From contig NZ_JAHWFK010000001.1 in the NCBI RefSeq assembly GCF_019710575.1, positions 868,001-932,000 of the forward strand: 64,000 bases of DNA, read 5' to 3'. This DNA comes from Paractinoplanes polyasparticus. Lineage in GTDB: Bacteria; Actinomycetota; Actinomycetes; Mycobacteriales; Micromonosporaceae. A model generated the notes under the pieces. That model searched no databases. It was not told the origin of the DNA and saw only the letters and a list, made by a program, of their open reading frames with translations. Position numbers and translations under genes: made by a program. Numbering within the stretch: position 1 is the first letter of the stretch; each line of letters begins with the position of its first letter. Of the stretch, positions 31,875 through 41,582 are shown piece after piece.

Positions 31875-33833
31875 ATGGGTCGCTGGAGGAGTTGGGTGCT
31901 GCCCGCGCTGGTCGTGGTGGCGCAGCTGGCGTACTGGCCGGTCCCGGTGCTCAGCCGGGCCGACCCGACCCGGCTGGCCGCGGCGGTCGCGGTCATCGCG
32001 GTCGTCGGCGGCGGTCTCGTGCTGCGGCGGCGCCGGCCGGTCGTGGCGGTCACCGTCGTCTCGGGCGGGCTGGCCCTGGGCACCTGGGCCACCCCGCAGC
32101 AGGAGTACTTCGTCCCCGGCGACGCGCTGCTCGTGCTCGCGATCGCCGAGTCCGTCGCCCTGTTCCACGTGGCCCTGCGCTGTTCGCGCCGCACGACCAC
32201 GCTCGTCGTGGCCGGCCTCCTCGTCCTGCAGGCCGTGCTCGTCCTCGGCGACGATCCACTCGACCTGCTCATCTCGGTCGCCTTCTACGCCCTGGTGGCC
32301 GCGGGTGGGCGGGTGCGGCGGCGCTGGCTCGACGACCGGGACGCGGCCGCCCACCGGCTGGAGCAGGCCGAGCAGGCCCGGCGGGACGCGGCGGCAGCCG
32401 AGCAGCGACGCCTCGCCCGCGAGCTGCACGACGTCAGCGCCCACCACCTGACGTCCATCGTCGTGAACGCCTCGGCCGCCCAGTTCATCGGCCGGCCCGA
32501 GCTGCGGGCCGAGGCGCTCGACTTCGCCGCGCGCACCGGCCGCGAGACCCTGGCCGCCCTGCATCAGCTGGTCGACGTGCTGCCCCGGGCGCAGGAGCCC
32601 ACGAATCTGGCCGACCTGGCCGACGACTTCCGCCAGCTCGGCCAGATCGTGCACGTCGAGGTCACCGGCGATCCGCCGCCCGAGCAGGCGGAAGCCCTGC
32701 ACGGCATCGCGCGTGAGGCGCTGACGAACACGCTGCGATACGCGCCCGGGGCGACGGTGCGGGTCTCCCGGACGTACGACCGCACGGGCGCCACCCTGAC
32801 CGTCGAGGACGACGGGGCGGCGGCTCCGGTCGAGGGCTTGGGCAGCGGGCGCGGGCTCACCGGCATGCGCGAGCGGGCGGCAGCGTTCGGTGGCACGGTC
32901 ACGGCCGGTCCCCGTACGGAGGGAGGCTGGTCGGTCCGAGCCGTCTTCCCGGCCGTGGCCGCGCCCGTGCGCCTCCGGGTCTGGCTGCGCAGTCAGGTCG
33001 TACTGGACGCGGGGTTGGTCCTTCTGACGTTGCTGCTGCCCCTCTCCGGGGTGGCCCTCATGATCGAGGAGGGCAGCGTGCCCCCCGCGGCGGCCACACT
33101 GCTGCTGCTGGCGGTGCTCGCGCACGCCGCGCCGTTGCTGTGGCGGCGGAAGCACCCGTGGACCACGACGATCGCGGTGGCGCTGACCGCGTGGCTCGGG
33201 CCGCTGCTGATGGCTGTGGGCCTGGCGCCGCCCGAGGAGGCCTGGCTCTTCGTCTTCAACTTCGGGGCGGACATCGCGGCGGCGTACGCGGTGGCGGCGT
33301 ACGCGACCCGGCCCAAGCTCACCTGGATCGGCCTGGTCGGCCTGGTGTTCTCGTCCGCGCTCAGCTTCGCCGTCCTGCTCGCCCTCTCGGACGGCGCCGG
33401 CGGCGAGGCGTACGGCGGCGCGCCCCCGCCCCTGACTCCGGCCGAGACGGTCACCCTGGTTCTGTTCACCGCGGTTTGCGCCTGGTTCACCCTGGCCGTG
33501 CCGTTCGGTGCGGGCTGGCTGGCCGGATGGGACGCCCGCCGCCGCCGGCAACGCCGTCTGCGGAACGAGGAGGGCGCGGTGGCCGTCGTGTCGGCCGATG
33601 CCGAGCAGCGGGCTCGCGACGAGCGTGCCCGGGTCGCCGCCGGCCTGCAGACCTCGGTGCTCGCCGCGGCCGGCCGCGTCACCCAGGCGGCCGAGCGGGA
33701 CGATCTGGACGGCGTGCTCGACGCCGCCCGAGCCGCCCTCACCGCGATGCGAGGCCTGCTCGACAACCTGCGCCCGGCTCAGCAGACCCCGGCTCACCAG
33801 ACCCCGGAGGTGCCGTCATCGGAATCCGTGTGA
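31875..33833 (+). CDS. Double-module sensor histidine kinase; second phosphotransfer domain degenerate
   Basis: 652 residues. First module: five or so TM helices (1-140), HisKA_3 with 'RRLARELHDVSAHHLTSIVV', HATPase_c with 'REALTNTLRYAPGATV' and 'GSGRGLTGMRERAAAFGG' (to about 360). Then a second set of five TM helices (about 370-540) and a HisKA_3-like helix pair 'ARDERARVAAGLQTSVLAAAGRVTQ' in which the ELHD phosphoacceptor region reads GLQT, so it has no His. No second ATPase follows. It looks like a fusion of two sensors, one now a sensing or dimerising part. Overlaps the regulator gene. Confidence 0.8.
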   Translation: MGRWRSWVLPALVVVAQLAYWPVPVLSRADPTRLAAAVAVIAVVGGGLVLRRRRPVVAVTVVSGGLALGTWATPQQEYFVPGDALLVLAIAESVALFHVALRCSRRTTTLVVAGLLVLQAVLVLGDDPLDLLISVAFYALVAAGGRVRRRWLDDRDAAAHRLEQAEQARRDAAAAEQRRLARELHDVSAHHLTSIVVNASAAQFIGRPELRAEALDFAARTGRETLAALHQLVDVLPRAQEPTNLADLADDFRQLGQIVHVEVTGDPPPEQAEALHGIAREALTNTLRYAPGATVRVSRTYDRTGATLTVEDDGAAAPVEGLGSGRGLTGMRERAAAFGGTVTAGPRTEGGWSVRAVFPAVAAPVRLRVWLRSQVVLDAGLVLLTLLLPLSGVALMIEEGSVPPAAATLLLLAVLAHAAPLLWRRKHPWTTTIAVALTAWLGPLLMAVGLAPPEEAWLFVFNFGADIAAAYAVAAYATRPKLTWIGLVGLVFSSALSFAVLLALSDGAGGEAYGGAPPPLTPAETVTLVLFTAVCAWFTLAVPFGAGWLAGWDARRRRQRRLRNEEGAVAVVSADAEQRARDERARVAAGLQTSVLAAAGRVTQAAERDDLDGVLDAARAALTAMRGLLDNLRPAQQTPAHQTPEVPSSESV

Positions 33834-34477
33834 TCGTCGTCGACGACCAGGCGATGGTGCGCGCCGGCCTGTGCGCGATCGTCGGCTCGCAGGACGACCT
33901 GACCGTCGTGGGTGAGGCCGCCGACGGCCTGTCCGCGCTCGACCTGGTGGCCCGCGAACGCCCCGACGTGGTGCTGATGGACGTGCGCATGCCCGGCATG
34001 GACGGGCTCACCGCGACCGCGCGGCTCACCGCGGGCGAGCAGCCGCCGCGGGTGATCGTGCTGACGACCTTCCACCAGGACGCGTACGTCTTCCAGGCCC
34101 TGCGGGCCGGCGCGTCGGGGTTCCTGCTCAAGGACGCCGATCCGGCCTCGCTGGTGGCGGCGATCCGCACCGTCGCGTCGGGCGAGGCGATGCTGAGCCC
34201 TTCCGTGACGAGGCGCCTGATCGACGCCTTCGCCACCGGCGCGGTCACCGCGGCCCGCGACGACGACCCGCGGCTGGCCGGGCTCACGCCGCGCGAACGG
34301 GACGTGCTGACCCAGATCGCCACGGGCCGCTCGAACGCCGAGATCGGGGAGGTGCTGGGCATCACCGCGGGCACGGTCAAGGCCCATGTGAACGCCCTGC
34401 TCCCCAAGCTGGGCGCCCGCGACCGGGTGCAGGCGACCATCGTCGCCTACGACCTCGGCCTGGCCCGCCCCCGCTGA
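33818..34477 (+). CDS. NarL/LuxR-family response regulator, probable ATC start
   Basis: About 219 residues. Receiver 'IRVIVVDDQAMVRAGLCAIV', Asp in 'VVLMDVRMPGMDG', Lys in 'GASGFLLKDADPAS', HTH 'LTPRERDVLTQIATGRSNAEIGEVLGITAGTVKAH'. GGAGG (33806-33810) lies 7 nt before ATC 33818, which gives a normal-length first strand. The only canonical start is GTG 33830, 19 nt from that site, overlapping the kinase stop and cutting into strand one. Either is possible; ATC is preferred. Confidence 0.85.
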   Translation: MGIRVIVVDDQAMVRAGLCAIVGSQDDLTVVGEAADGLSALDLVARERPDVVLMDVRMPGMDGLTATARLTAGEQPPRVIVLTTFHQDAYVFQALRAGASGFLLKDADPASLVAAIRTVASGEAMLSPSVTRRLIDAFATGAVTAARDDDPRLAGLTPRERDVLTQIATGRSNAEIGEVLGITAGTVKAHVNALLPKLGARDRVQATIVAYDLGLARPR

Positions 34478-34484
34478 ACACGGA

Positions 34485-34514
34485 ACAGCCCGGGCCGTGA
34501 CCGGCCCGGGCTGT
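34485..34514. terminator. Bidirectional hairpin terminator
   Basis: Perfect 12-bp stem ACAGCCCGGGCC / GGCCCGGGCTGT with loop GTGACC, between the convergent regulator and HPF-like genes. Confidence 0.85.
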
Positions 34515-34526
34515 GCGCTGACCGAG

Positions 34527-34913
34527 CTACTCGACGAGCTCCGGTTCCTCGTCAGGCTCCGCGTGCTCGCGCAGGTGCCGGTTGTGGCGCGGCTCCTGTT
34601 TGGTCTTGGCGTCGTTCAGCTTGCGGCGCAGATCGTCGCGCACGTCGTTGAGCGCCGCGTGCAGGTCCTCCTCGCTCGAGGTCGTGACGATCTTCTGACG
34701 GCCGGCGATCCAGCATTCCAGCGTGACCTTCTGACCGCGGGCTTCCCGGTCCTTGACCGACACCTCGAGTTCGGTCGAGTCGGCGTGGAAGCCGGCCAGG
34801 CGCGCGTCGAGCGTGGCGAACTGCTCGGCGATCCAGTTCAGGTCGCCCTGCGAGAAACCGGCGCCGACCCGCAGGCATTCGCCCACGGTCGCCGGGTCTG
34901 TCACCGCACTCAT
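34527..34913 (-). CDS. HPF/RaiA-like ribosome-associated protein
   Basis: 128 residues. 'STELEVSVKDREARGQKVTLECWIAGRQKIVTTSSEEDLHAALNDVRDDLRRKLNDAKTKQEP' matches the beta-alpha-beta-beta-beta-alpha fold of hibernation factors that bind the 30S subunit. It lacks the long C-terminal dimerisation domain of long HPF, so it is a short type with an extra N-terminal helix. GAGGAGATGTG precedes ATG 34913. Probably acts in stationary phase. Confidence 0.75.
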   Translation of the reverse strand: MSAVTDPATVGECLRVGAGFSQGDLNWIAEQFATLDARLAGFHADSTELEVSVKDREARGQKVTLECWIAGRQKIVTTSSEEDLHAALNDVRDDLRRKLNDAKTKQEPRHNRHLREHAEPDEEPELVE

Positions 34914-35047
34914 CACATCTCCTCGAATTGGTGGAAACTGACCTTGATGCTCTTCCCCGCGCCGCGCCTCCCTCAAACGACCCGCTCGGGTGGATGGGTC
35001 GGCGCCCCCTCGTCGAACGGGATTTCCGTCCCTCCCGCGCTGACCAC

Positions 35048-35823
35048 GCCGTTTAGGAATGTTGGTTGAACCTTACGACAAACGAGACCGTACGGGTCTC
35101 GGGCCTCATCACCATCTCCGGCATGTACAACGTGGCCTCGAACAAGACGGTGATCGGCGTCGGCTCCGGCTCCGGCATCACCGGCGGGGGCCTCAACCTG
35201 TCCGGTGTCCGCAACGTGATCATCCGCAACATGGTGTTCCGCAACGCGAGCGACGACTCGATCAACGTGCAGACCAACACCACCAACGTCTGGATCGACC
35301 ACAACGACCTCGCGAGTGGCTACGACGGCCTGATCGACGTCAGACGCGGCTCCGACTTCATCACGGTGTCGCGGAACCGGCTGCGGAACCACGACAAGTC
35401 GATGCTGCTCGGCCACAGCGACGACAACGGCTCGAGGACATCGGCAAGCTGCGCGTGACCTATGTGCACAACTGGTTCGAGGGCACCGGCCAGCGTCACC
35501 CGCGCGTGCGCTTCGCCAACCCGGTGCACGTCCTCAACAACTACTACAGCAACATCGGGTCGTACGGGGTGGCGTCCATCGAGAACGCGGGCGTCCTCGT
35601 CGAGCGCAACTACTTCGAGAACGTGAAGAGCCCGACGGTCACCCAGACCGGCGACTCCGACCCGGGCAACATCAAGGTGCTCAACAACTACAAGGTGAAC
35701 TCGGGCGCCGAGCAGGTGCGCAACGGCGGGTCCGTCGCGGCGATCCCCTACTCGTACACCCCGGAGGCCAACAACACGGTCAAGGCCACCGTCACCGCCG
35801 GCGCGGGGACAGGCAAGATCTAG
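35048..35823 (+). pseudogene. Pectate lyase (PL1 type), 5'-truncated and frameshifted
   Basis: Two frames together give a parallel beta-helix pectate lyase. The first (to 35458) holds 'GLNLSGVRNVIIRNMVFRNA', 'VWIDHNDLASGYDGLIDVRRGSDFITVSRNRL' and 'DKSMLLGHSDDNGS'; the second (from about 35432) continues 'KLRVTYVHNWFEGTGQRHPRVRFANPVHVLNNYYSNI' to a stop. One missing G near 35432 (GGCTCG-AGGACATC) explains the shift. The signal peptide and first strands are absent, with stops upstream (TAG 35054). Both defects indicate a dead gene, unless the shift is a read error. Confidence 0.8.
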
Positions 35824-35831
35824 GCCGTACG

Positions 35832-35863
35832 GTTTCCCGCCCGCACGTGGGAGGGCGGGGAAC
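35832..35863. terminator. Hairpin terminator
   Basis: GTTTCCCGCCC pairs with GGGCGGGGAAC (one G-T wobble) between the convergent pectate lyase remnant and the chemoreceptor gene. Confidence 0.7.
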
Positions 35864-35873
35864 TCAGCGCCGG

Positions 35874-37472
35874 TCAGTAGCGGAACTTCGACACCAGCGC
35901 GTTCAGGTCGCTCGACATCGACGCCAGCTCGGCCGTCGCCTGCCGCGACTGCGCGATGCCCTCACTCGTACGGCGGGCCGCGTCGGCCACCCCGGCGATG
36001 TTCCCCGAGATCTGCCCGGTGCCCGCGGCCGCCTCCCCCACGCTGCGGTTCATCTCCGCCGTCGTGGCGGTCTGCTCCTCGACGGCCGAGGCGATCGTGG
36101 TCTGGAAGTCGCTGATCCGCGCGATCACGCGGCTGATCTCCTCGATCGCGGTCACCGCACCCGTCGTGTCGGCCTGGATCGCCTCGACCCGGCTCGAGAT
36201 GTCCTCGGTGGCGCGGCCGGTCTCCTGAGCCAGATCCTTCACCTCGGACGCCACCACCGCGAAACCCTTGCCCGCCTCGCCGGCCCGGGCGGCCTCGATG
36301 GTGGCGTTCAGGGCGAGCAGGTTGGTCTGCGCGGCGATCGCCGTGATCACCTTGATGACGTCGCCGATCTCGGCCGACGACTCGCCCAGCTTGGTCATCG
36401 TGGCCGACGTGCCCGCGGCCAGCCCGACGGCCTCGCTCGCGACCCGGGCCGCCTCGGCCGCGTTCTGCGAGATCTCCCGGATGGCCGCGCCCATCTCGTC
36501 GCTGCCGGACGAGACGGCGGCAACGCTGAGCGAGACCTGCTCGGCGGCGGCGGACACGGTCTGCGCCCGCTCGGAGGAGGCGTCGGCCGACACGGCGATC
36601 CCGGTGGCGACGTCCGCCATGCGCTCCGAGGCGCCGCGCAGCGCGACCGCCGAACTGTCGATGGTCGTCACCGTGTCGCGTAGCCGGGTCACCGCCGCGT
36701 CGAGGGCCTGGCCCATGCGCCCCGGTTCGTCGCGGGAGGTCAGTCCGGCCGTACGGGTGAGGTCACCCTGGGCCAGGCCCTCGCACACGGTCCGGACGAT
36801 GGACATCGAGCGTACGATCTGCCGGGCCACCACAGCGCCGAGACCGAGCGCAGCGAGCGCACCGGCGATCAGCAGCACCAGCGACACCGTACGGCTCGAG
36901 TCGTACCCGTCCCGGGCCGCTCCCGCATTGGCCTTGGCGTCGGCGTTCTCGGCCGCGCGCATGCCGAGCAGGTCGCCCTCGACCTCCTCCATGAGCGGCG
37001 CCAGCTCGGCGTCCTGCACCGACTGCCAGGTCGCCAGATCGTTGCGGGCTCCGGCCGGGAACAGCTGGTCCTGCACGATCCGCTCGAAGTTGACGAAGTC
37101 GTCGGCCAGCTCGTCGATCGCGGCGTCGTCGACCACCGGATGGCTGGTGCGGTAGGCGGCCAATGCAGCCTGCAACGCCGCGAGGTCGGCCGCGAAAGCC
37201 TGCCGGTACTTCTCCTTCAGCGCCGCCGTCGCCGAGATCATGAAATTCCCGGCGTCCATCCGGGCGGTGGCCAGCGACGTCCGCACATTGCCCAGCTCGT
37301 TGACCCCGGCCACGTTGCTGACGTAGATCTTCTCGGCCGCATCGCTCGACCGGCCCAGCGCGCTCAGACCGACCGCGCCGACCATGACGGCGACGAGGAT
37401 GGCGACGCAGACCGCGCCGAGGATCTTCGTGCGTACCCCGAGATCCGCGAGCACGCGGAGCCATTTCCCCAT
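35874..37472 (-). CDS. Methyl-accepting chemotaxis protein
   Basis: 532 residues. TM1 (about 14-36, '[23 protein letters not shown]'), a periplasmic four-helix sensor (about 40-185), TM2 (about 190-212), HAMP (about 213-265), then the signalling coiled coil with the conserved hairpin tip '[48 protein letters not shown]'. It ends LVSKFRY. TACCTT ends 6 nt before the ATG (leaderless). No che genes are nearby, so it is an orphan receptor. It implies a motile stage, as in zoospore-forming actinomycetes. Confidence 0.95.
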   Translation of the reverse strand: MGKWLRVLADLGVRTKILGAVCVAILVAVMVGAVGLSALGRSSDAAEKIYVSNVAGVNELGNVRTSLATARMDAGNFMISATAALKEKYRQAFAADLAALQAALAAYRTSHPVVDDAAIDELADDFVNFERIVQDQLFPAGARNDLATWQSVQDAELAPLMEEVEGDLLGMRAAENADAKANAGAARDGYDSSRTVSLVLLIAGALAALGLGAVVARQIVRSMSIVRTVCEGLAQGDLTRTAGLTSRDEPGRMGQALDAAVTRLRDTVTTIDSSAVALRGASERMADVATGIAVSADASSERAQTVSAAAEQVSLSVAAVSSGSDEMGAAIREISQNAAEAARVASEAVGLAAGTSATMTKLGESSAEIGDVIKVITAIAAQTNLLALNATIEAARAGEAGKGFAVVASEVKDLAQETGRATEDISSRVEAIQADTTGAVTAIEEISRVIARISDFQTTIASAVEEQTATTAEMNRSVGEAAAGTGQISGNIAGVADAARRTSEGIAQSRQATAELASMSSDLNALVSKFRY

Positions 37473-37593
37473 AACGACAAGGTATTTCGGGTCCGCTCCC
37501 GGCGCTGGGACATCGATGCTTGCACGGCCCTTGTAACCTCTGCCCGGCCGGGTCTCGCCATAGAGATCCATCGGTCGGACATAAGGGGTATTG

Positions 37594-38616
37594 GTGGACA
37601 CACGCAGAGTGACCGGAGCGGGAATGGCGATCCTGGTCGCCGTGGTCCTCGGCGGGTGTGACTCGGGCGACGAGAGCGTCCCGACCCCCGGCCTCGAAGC
37701 GCGGGGCACGGTGCTCACCACCGTCAAGCCGAAACGGCAGAATCTGAGCAACCAGATCAGCCTGAGCGGCTCGGTCACCATCAACCCTGTCTTCGGCATC
37801 GTCGCCCCGGCCGACGGGGAACTGCGCTGGCTCGACAAGAAGCCGTCCACCACGGCCGCCGTCCGGCCCAAGTGGGTGGCTACGGTCTGGGACGACAACG
37901 GCGACCCGCGCAAGGTGATGATCCCCAAGGACTCGATCCTGGCCGGGCGGCTCATGGACGACCGCACCGACGTCACCACCGGCATGCCCATCGTCTCGGC
38001 CCGGCACTCCGGGTACGGCATCGTGGCCGAGATCGACAGCGCGCAGGCCTACCGGGTGTCGGGCGCCGTCACCGACGTCCGCGCCCAGATCAAGAACGGC
38101 CCCGGCCCATTCGGCTGCACCGCGCTCGGCACCATCGCGGCGCTGCCGGCCGGAACCATCCCCGAGCCCCCGCCGGTCACCACCACTCCCGCTCCGGGCG
38201 CGTCGGGCGCTCCGCCGGAGGTGGCCGCGCCCGAGGGGGAACAGGCGGACGAGGGCGGCAGCGACGGTTCCGAGGCGACCGGCATGCGGCTGGTCTGCAT
38301 CCCACCGGCCGGCGTGAAGCTCATCAACGGCGCCTCGGTGACCCTTCAGGTGGTCACGGCCAAGGCGTCCAAGGTGCTGGTGCTGCCGGTCGAAGCCGTC
38401 GCGGGCACGCAGGGCAAGGGCAAGGTCGACATCGTCGGGGCCAATCAGCAGCGCCGAACCGTCGACGTCGTGCTCGGGCTGACCGACGGCAAAGTCGTGC
38501 AGATCAGGTCCGGCCTCAAGGGCGACGAGACCATCGCCGTGCCCGGGCCCGACCTGCCGGCCGCGGCGCCCGGCGCCGACGGCGGCGACCCGAACGGCAA
38601 GGGCCCCAACGGATGA
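37594..38616 (+). CDS. MacA/HlyD-like efflux adaptor lipoprotein
   Basis: 340 residues. A lipoprotein signal with lipobox LGGC near residue 23, then a peptidoglycan-binding/membrane-fusion-like region: '[20 protein letters not shown]' (lipoyl-like) and the C-terminal '[21 protein letters not shown]' and '[19 protein letters not shown]' of RND/MacA adaptors. A Pro/Ala-rich insertion lies at about 190-225. AAGGGG sits 5 nt before GTG 37594. Overlaps the ATPase gene; together with it and the permease it forms a MacAB-like complex. Confidence 0.8.
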   Translation: MDTRRVTGAGMAILVAVVLGGCDSGDESVPTPGLEARGTVLTTVKPKRQNLSNQISLSGSVTINPVFGIVAPADGELRWLDKKPSTTAAVRPKWVATVWDDNGDPRKVMIPKDSILAGRLMDDRTDVTTGMPIVSARHSGYGIVAEIDSAQAYRVSGAVTDVRAQIKNGPGPFGCTALGTIAALPAGTIPEPPPVTTTPAPGASGAPPEVAAPEGEQADEGGSDGSEATGMRLVCIPPAGVKLINGASVTLQVVTAKASKVLVLPVEAVAGTQGKGKVDIVGANQQRRTVDVVLGLTDGKVVQIRSGLKGDETIAVPGPDLPAAAPGADGGDPNGKGPNG

Positions 38617-39305
38617 GCACGCTGATCGAACTGGCCGGCATCACCAAGGTCCTCAAGGGCCAGGAACAGCCGCGGACGATCCTCGACGGCGTCCACCTCA
38701 CCGTCGAGGCCGGGCAGAGCGTGGCCATCGTCGGGCGGTCCGGCTCGGGCAAGAGCACCCTGCTCAGTGTCATCGGGCTGTTCGACCGGGCCGACTCGGG
38801 CAGCTACCGGCTCGAGGGGCAGGAGATCGGGCGCGTGCCGGAAAGACGTGCGGCCCGGCTCCGCAGCTCCCACTTCGGGTTCGTGTTCCAGAGGTTCTTC
38901 CTGCTCAAACACCTCACGGCCGCCCAGAACGTGGCGATGGCGCTGGTCAACGGCCAGGGCTGGCTGCCGCGCCGCCAGCGGCGGACGAGGGTCATGGAAG
39001 CGCTCGAAGAGGTGGGCATCGCGCACCTGGCCAAGAACCGGCCGACGAAGATGTCCGGTGGCGAGCAACAGCGGGTGGCCATCGCCCGGGCCCTCGTCCG
39101 CGACCCGAAGATCCTGCTGGCCGACGAGCCGACCGGGGCGCTCGACACCGAGACGGGCGCCCTCGTCATCGACGCCTTGCTGGCGGCGACCCGGCGCGGC
39201 TGCGGACTGATCCTGGTCACCCACGACCGCGACCACGCGGCGCGGATGGGGCGCACCCACGACCTGGTCGACGGTGTGCTGAACGAGCGGGTGGCCGTGC
39301 GATGA
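38613..39305 (+). CDS. MacB-type ABC transporter ATP-binding protein
   Basis: 230 residues. Walker A 'AIVGRSGSGKSTLLSVIGL', Q-loop 'FGFVFQRFFLLKHLTAAQNV', signature 'MSGGEQQRVAIARALVRD', Walker B 'ILLADEPTGALD' and H-loop 'LILVTHDRDHA'. Matches LolD/MacB ATPases. ATGA overlaps on both sides. Confidence 0.9.
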   Translation: MSTLIELAGITKVLKGQEQPRTILDGVHLTVEAGQSVAIVGRSGSGKSTLLSVIGLFDRADSGSYRLEGQEIGRVPERRAARLRSSHFGFVFQRFFLLKHLTAAQNVAMALVNGQGWLPRRQRRTRVMEALEEVGIAHLAKNRPTKMSGGEQQRVAIARALVRDPKILLADEPTGALDTETGALVIDALLAATRRGCGLILVTHDRDHAARMGRTHDLVDGVLNERVAVR

Positions 39306-40576
39306 GACGCTTCTCGGGCCGGTTCCGGTCCTCCCTGATCATCGGCCTCCAGGGCATCCGGGCCCGCAAGCTGCGGACACTGCTGTCGATGATCAGCCTC
39401 TTCCTCGGCGTGCTCGCGGTCGTGGTGGTGCAGGCCGGCGCCAGCATCGCCGAGAGGGCGCTGCTGGCCGACCTCGAACTGACGGCCGGGTACGACGGCA
39501 CGCGAATCATGGAGATGGCGCCCCAGCAGGCAGCGGCCGACACGGTCACCACCACCGTCCGCGGGCGCACCGACGCGGTGGCGATGCTCGCCGTCAGCGG
39601 CATCATCGGCGAACCCGGCGTGACGCCGGTCAACCCGGGCGGCTCCCCGATCGACGAGGACTGGGGCCCGCCGATGAACTGCGACGAGAACGGCTGCGTG
39701 CCGATCGGCGGCCCCAAGGGCGAAGCTGTGGAGGTCCGGCTGACCGCGCTCACCGGCGACGTACGCCAGTTCCGCCCGTTCCGCCAGGTCTCGGGCCAGT
39801 GGCTCAACTTCACGACGGTGCCGGCGATGGCGCCCAAGCTGGTCCTCAACCGCGAGGCGGCCAAGGCCTTCGACCGCCACCGCGTGCCCGCCGAGATGCG
39901 CGTGGGTGGCGCCGCCAACAACGTCACCCCCCAGTTCACAGGCGTGGTCGACGACGGCGACGGTCAACCGAGGGCGTACGTACGACTGGACGAGCTCACC
40001 ACCTGGCTCCCCACCTCACGCCTGGCCGACCCCAACACCAACAGCGAGTTGCGCCTGATGATGGCGGCCGGCTCGCCGGTCGAGCAGGTGGTGGTCAGCA
40101 AGCTCAAGGGCCAGGGCAACGAGCCGTACGTCTACACGGTCGAGACCCGCAAGGAGCAGCAGAAGACCCTGACGCTGATGCAGCTGGTCTTCTTCGCCAT
40201 GGCCGGCCTGGTGCTGTTGATCGGCGTGGCCGGAATCCTCAACGTGGGCCTGGCCACGGTAGGCGAGCGTGTGGAGGAATTCGCCCTGCGCCGAGCGGTC
40301 GGAACGCCCCGCTTCCTGCTGGCCGGCATAGTCCTGGTCGAAACCCTGCTCACCGGCCTGCTCACAGCAGCCGCCGCAATCGGCGTGAGCGTGGCCGGAC
40401 TGCGCGTCGTCTCCATGCTGGTAGGCAACTCCCAGCCGATCCTGCAGGACGTGCAGTTCCCCTGGGAGGCGGGCGTCGCCGGCATCATCGCCGGCCTGGT
40501 CGCCGGCATCCTGGGCGGGTTCATCCCCGCCCTGCGAGCCGCCCGCATCCCGATCGCCACGGTAATGCGCGCCTGA
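39302..40576 (+). CDS. MacB-type ABC permease (FtsX-like)
   Basis: 424 residues. One N-terminal TM helix, a large extracytoplasmic MacB-PCD domain (about 50-285) containing a CDENGC segment, and three C-terminal TM helices of the FtsX core ('VEEFALRRAVGTPRFLLAGIVLVETLLTGL'). With its adaptor and ATPase it probably exports a peptide or lipid-like compound by mechanotransmission. The cargo is unknown. Confidence 0.9.
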   Translation: MRRFSGRFRSSLIIGLQGIRARKLRTLLSMISLFLGVLAVVVVQAGASIAERALLADLELTAGYDGTRIMEMAPQQAAADTVTTTVRGRTDAVAMLAVSGIIGEPGVTPVNPGGSPIDEDWGPPMNCDENGCVPIGGPKGEAVEVRLTALTGDVRQFRPFRQVSGQWLNFTTVPAMAPKLVLNREAAKAFDRHRVPAEMRVGGAANNVTPQFTGVVDDGDGQPRAYVRLDELTTWLPTSRLADPNTNSELRLMMAAGSPVEQVVVSKLKGQGNEPYVYTVETRKEQQKTLTLMQLVFFAMAGLVLLIGVAGILNVGLATVGERVEEFALRRAVGTPRFLLAGIVLVETLLTGLLTAAAAIGVSVAGLRVVSMLVGNSQPILQDVQFPWEAGVAGIIAGLVAGILGGFIPALRAARIPIATVMRA

Positions 40577-40799
40577 ACCCGCTCGTTCCCGCGAATCGGG
40601 CCCCGCGTACTCCTGGCTCGCCTGCTGCCGACCCGCTTGCTCGCGGCTCGCTCTTCCGAGCCCGCTTGGCCGGGTGTCCGCTTGGCCGGGTGCCCGCCTG
40701 TTTGGCGGCTCCCTTGCTCATGGCTCGCTTTCTCCTGGAGCTGCTCCGAGGTGCCGCACCCGTTCAACTTTGTGGCTGCCGTGCTGACTTCGTCCTAAC

Positions 40800-40805
40800 T
40801 AGACT
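40800..40805 (+). promoter_or_regulatory. Leaderless -10 element of second methyltransferase
   Basis: TAGACT ends 6 nt before ATG 40812. Confidence 0.5.
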
Positions 40806-40811
40806 CCGGGA

Positions 40812-41582
40812 ATGACCCAGCTCGACACCGGCATCCCCCACTCCGCCCGAGTCTGGAACTACTGGCTCGGCGGCACCGACAACTTCGCCGCGGATCGCGC
40901 GGCCGGAGACGACTTCGCCCAGTTCTACCCGGACATCGTGGTCGTGGCCCGAAGCTCCCGCGCCTTCCTCAAGCGCGCCGTCACCCACCTGGCCGGGGAG
41001 GCCGGCGTGCAGCAGTTCCTCGACGTCGGCACCGGCATCCCCTCGGCCGAGCACACCCACCAGATCGCCCGGGCCGCATCCCCCCACGCCCAGGTGGTCT
41101 ACGTAGACAACGATCCGCTGGTGCTGGCCCACGCCCACGAAGTCCTCAACGGCGAAGCCGTCTACCTGGACGCCGACCTGCGCGAGCCCGGCTCCGTCAT
41201 CGCGTCGGCCGGTCTCGATCTGACCCGCCCCGTCGCGCTCATCTTGACCAACATCCTCGGTCACATCGCCGACCTCGACGAAGCCGTCTCCGTAGTTCAA
41301 GGCCTGATGGCGCCACTGCCATCAGGCAGCTACCTGGTCACCGCCGACGGCACAAACGTCATCGACGGCCCCGCATTCGAGGCCGCCATCGGCGTCTGGA
41401 ACGCGAACGCACCCCTCTCCTACCACCTCCGCCACCCAGACGCATTGGCCCGCTTCCTCGACGGCCTCGAGCTGCTACCGCCCGGCCTGGTCCCGTGCGC
41501 GACCTGGCGCCCAGCGCCGGACGCCCCACCGGCCGACCTCCGCCCCACCGACGAGTACGCCGCCGTAGCCCGCAAACCCTGA
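40812..41582 (+). CDS. SAM-dependent methyltransferase, PF04672 (DUF574) family, second copy
   Basis: 256 residues, paralogous to the gene at 22251-23036: 'IPHSARVWNYWLGGTDNFAADRAAGDD', 'FLDVGTGIPSAEHTHQIAR', 'VVYVDNDPLVLAHAHEVL', 'SYHLRHPDALARFLDGLELLPPGLV' and the end 'YAAVARKP'. Monocistronic, with a leaderless promoter. About 1 kb of repeats starts right after its stop codon, as repeats also follow the first copy. The substrate is unknown. Confidence 0.85.
   Translation: MTQLDTGIPHSARVWNYWLGGTDNFAADRAAGDDFAQFYPDIVVVARSSRAFLKRAVTHLAGEAGVQQFLDVGTGIPSAEHTHQIARAASPHAQVVYVDNDPLVLAHAHEVLNGEAVYLDADLREPGSVIASAGLDLTRPVALILTNILGHIADLDEAVSVVQGLMAPLPSGSYLVTADGTNVIDGPAFEAAIGVWNANAPLSYHLRHPDALARFLDGLELLPPGLVPCATWRPAPDAPPADLRPTDEYAAVARKP

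Noticed and set aside
40590..40770. Small open frames in the GCTTGGCCGGGTG repeat area after the MacB-like permease
   Set aside because: No ribosome site or coding-like composition; only a short direct repeat is seen.
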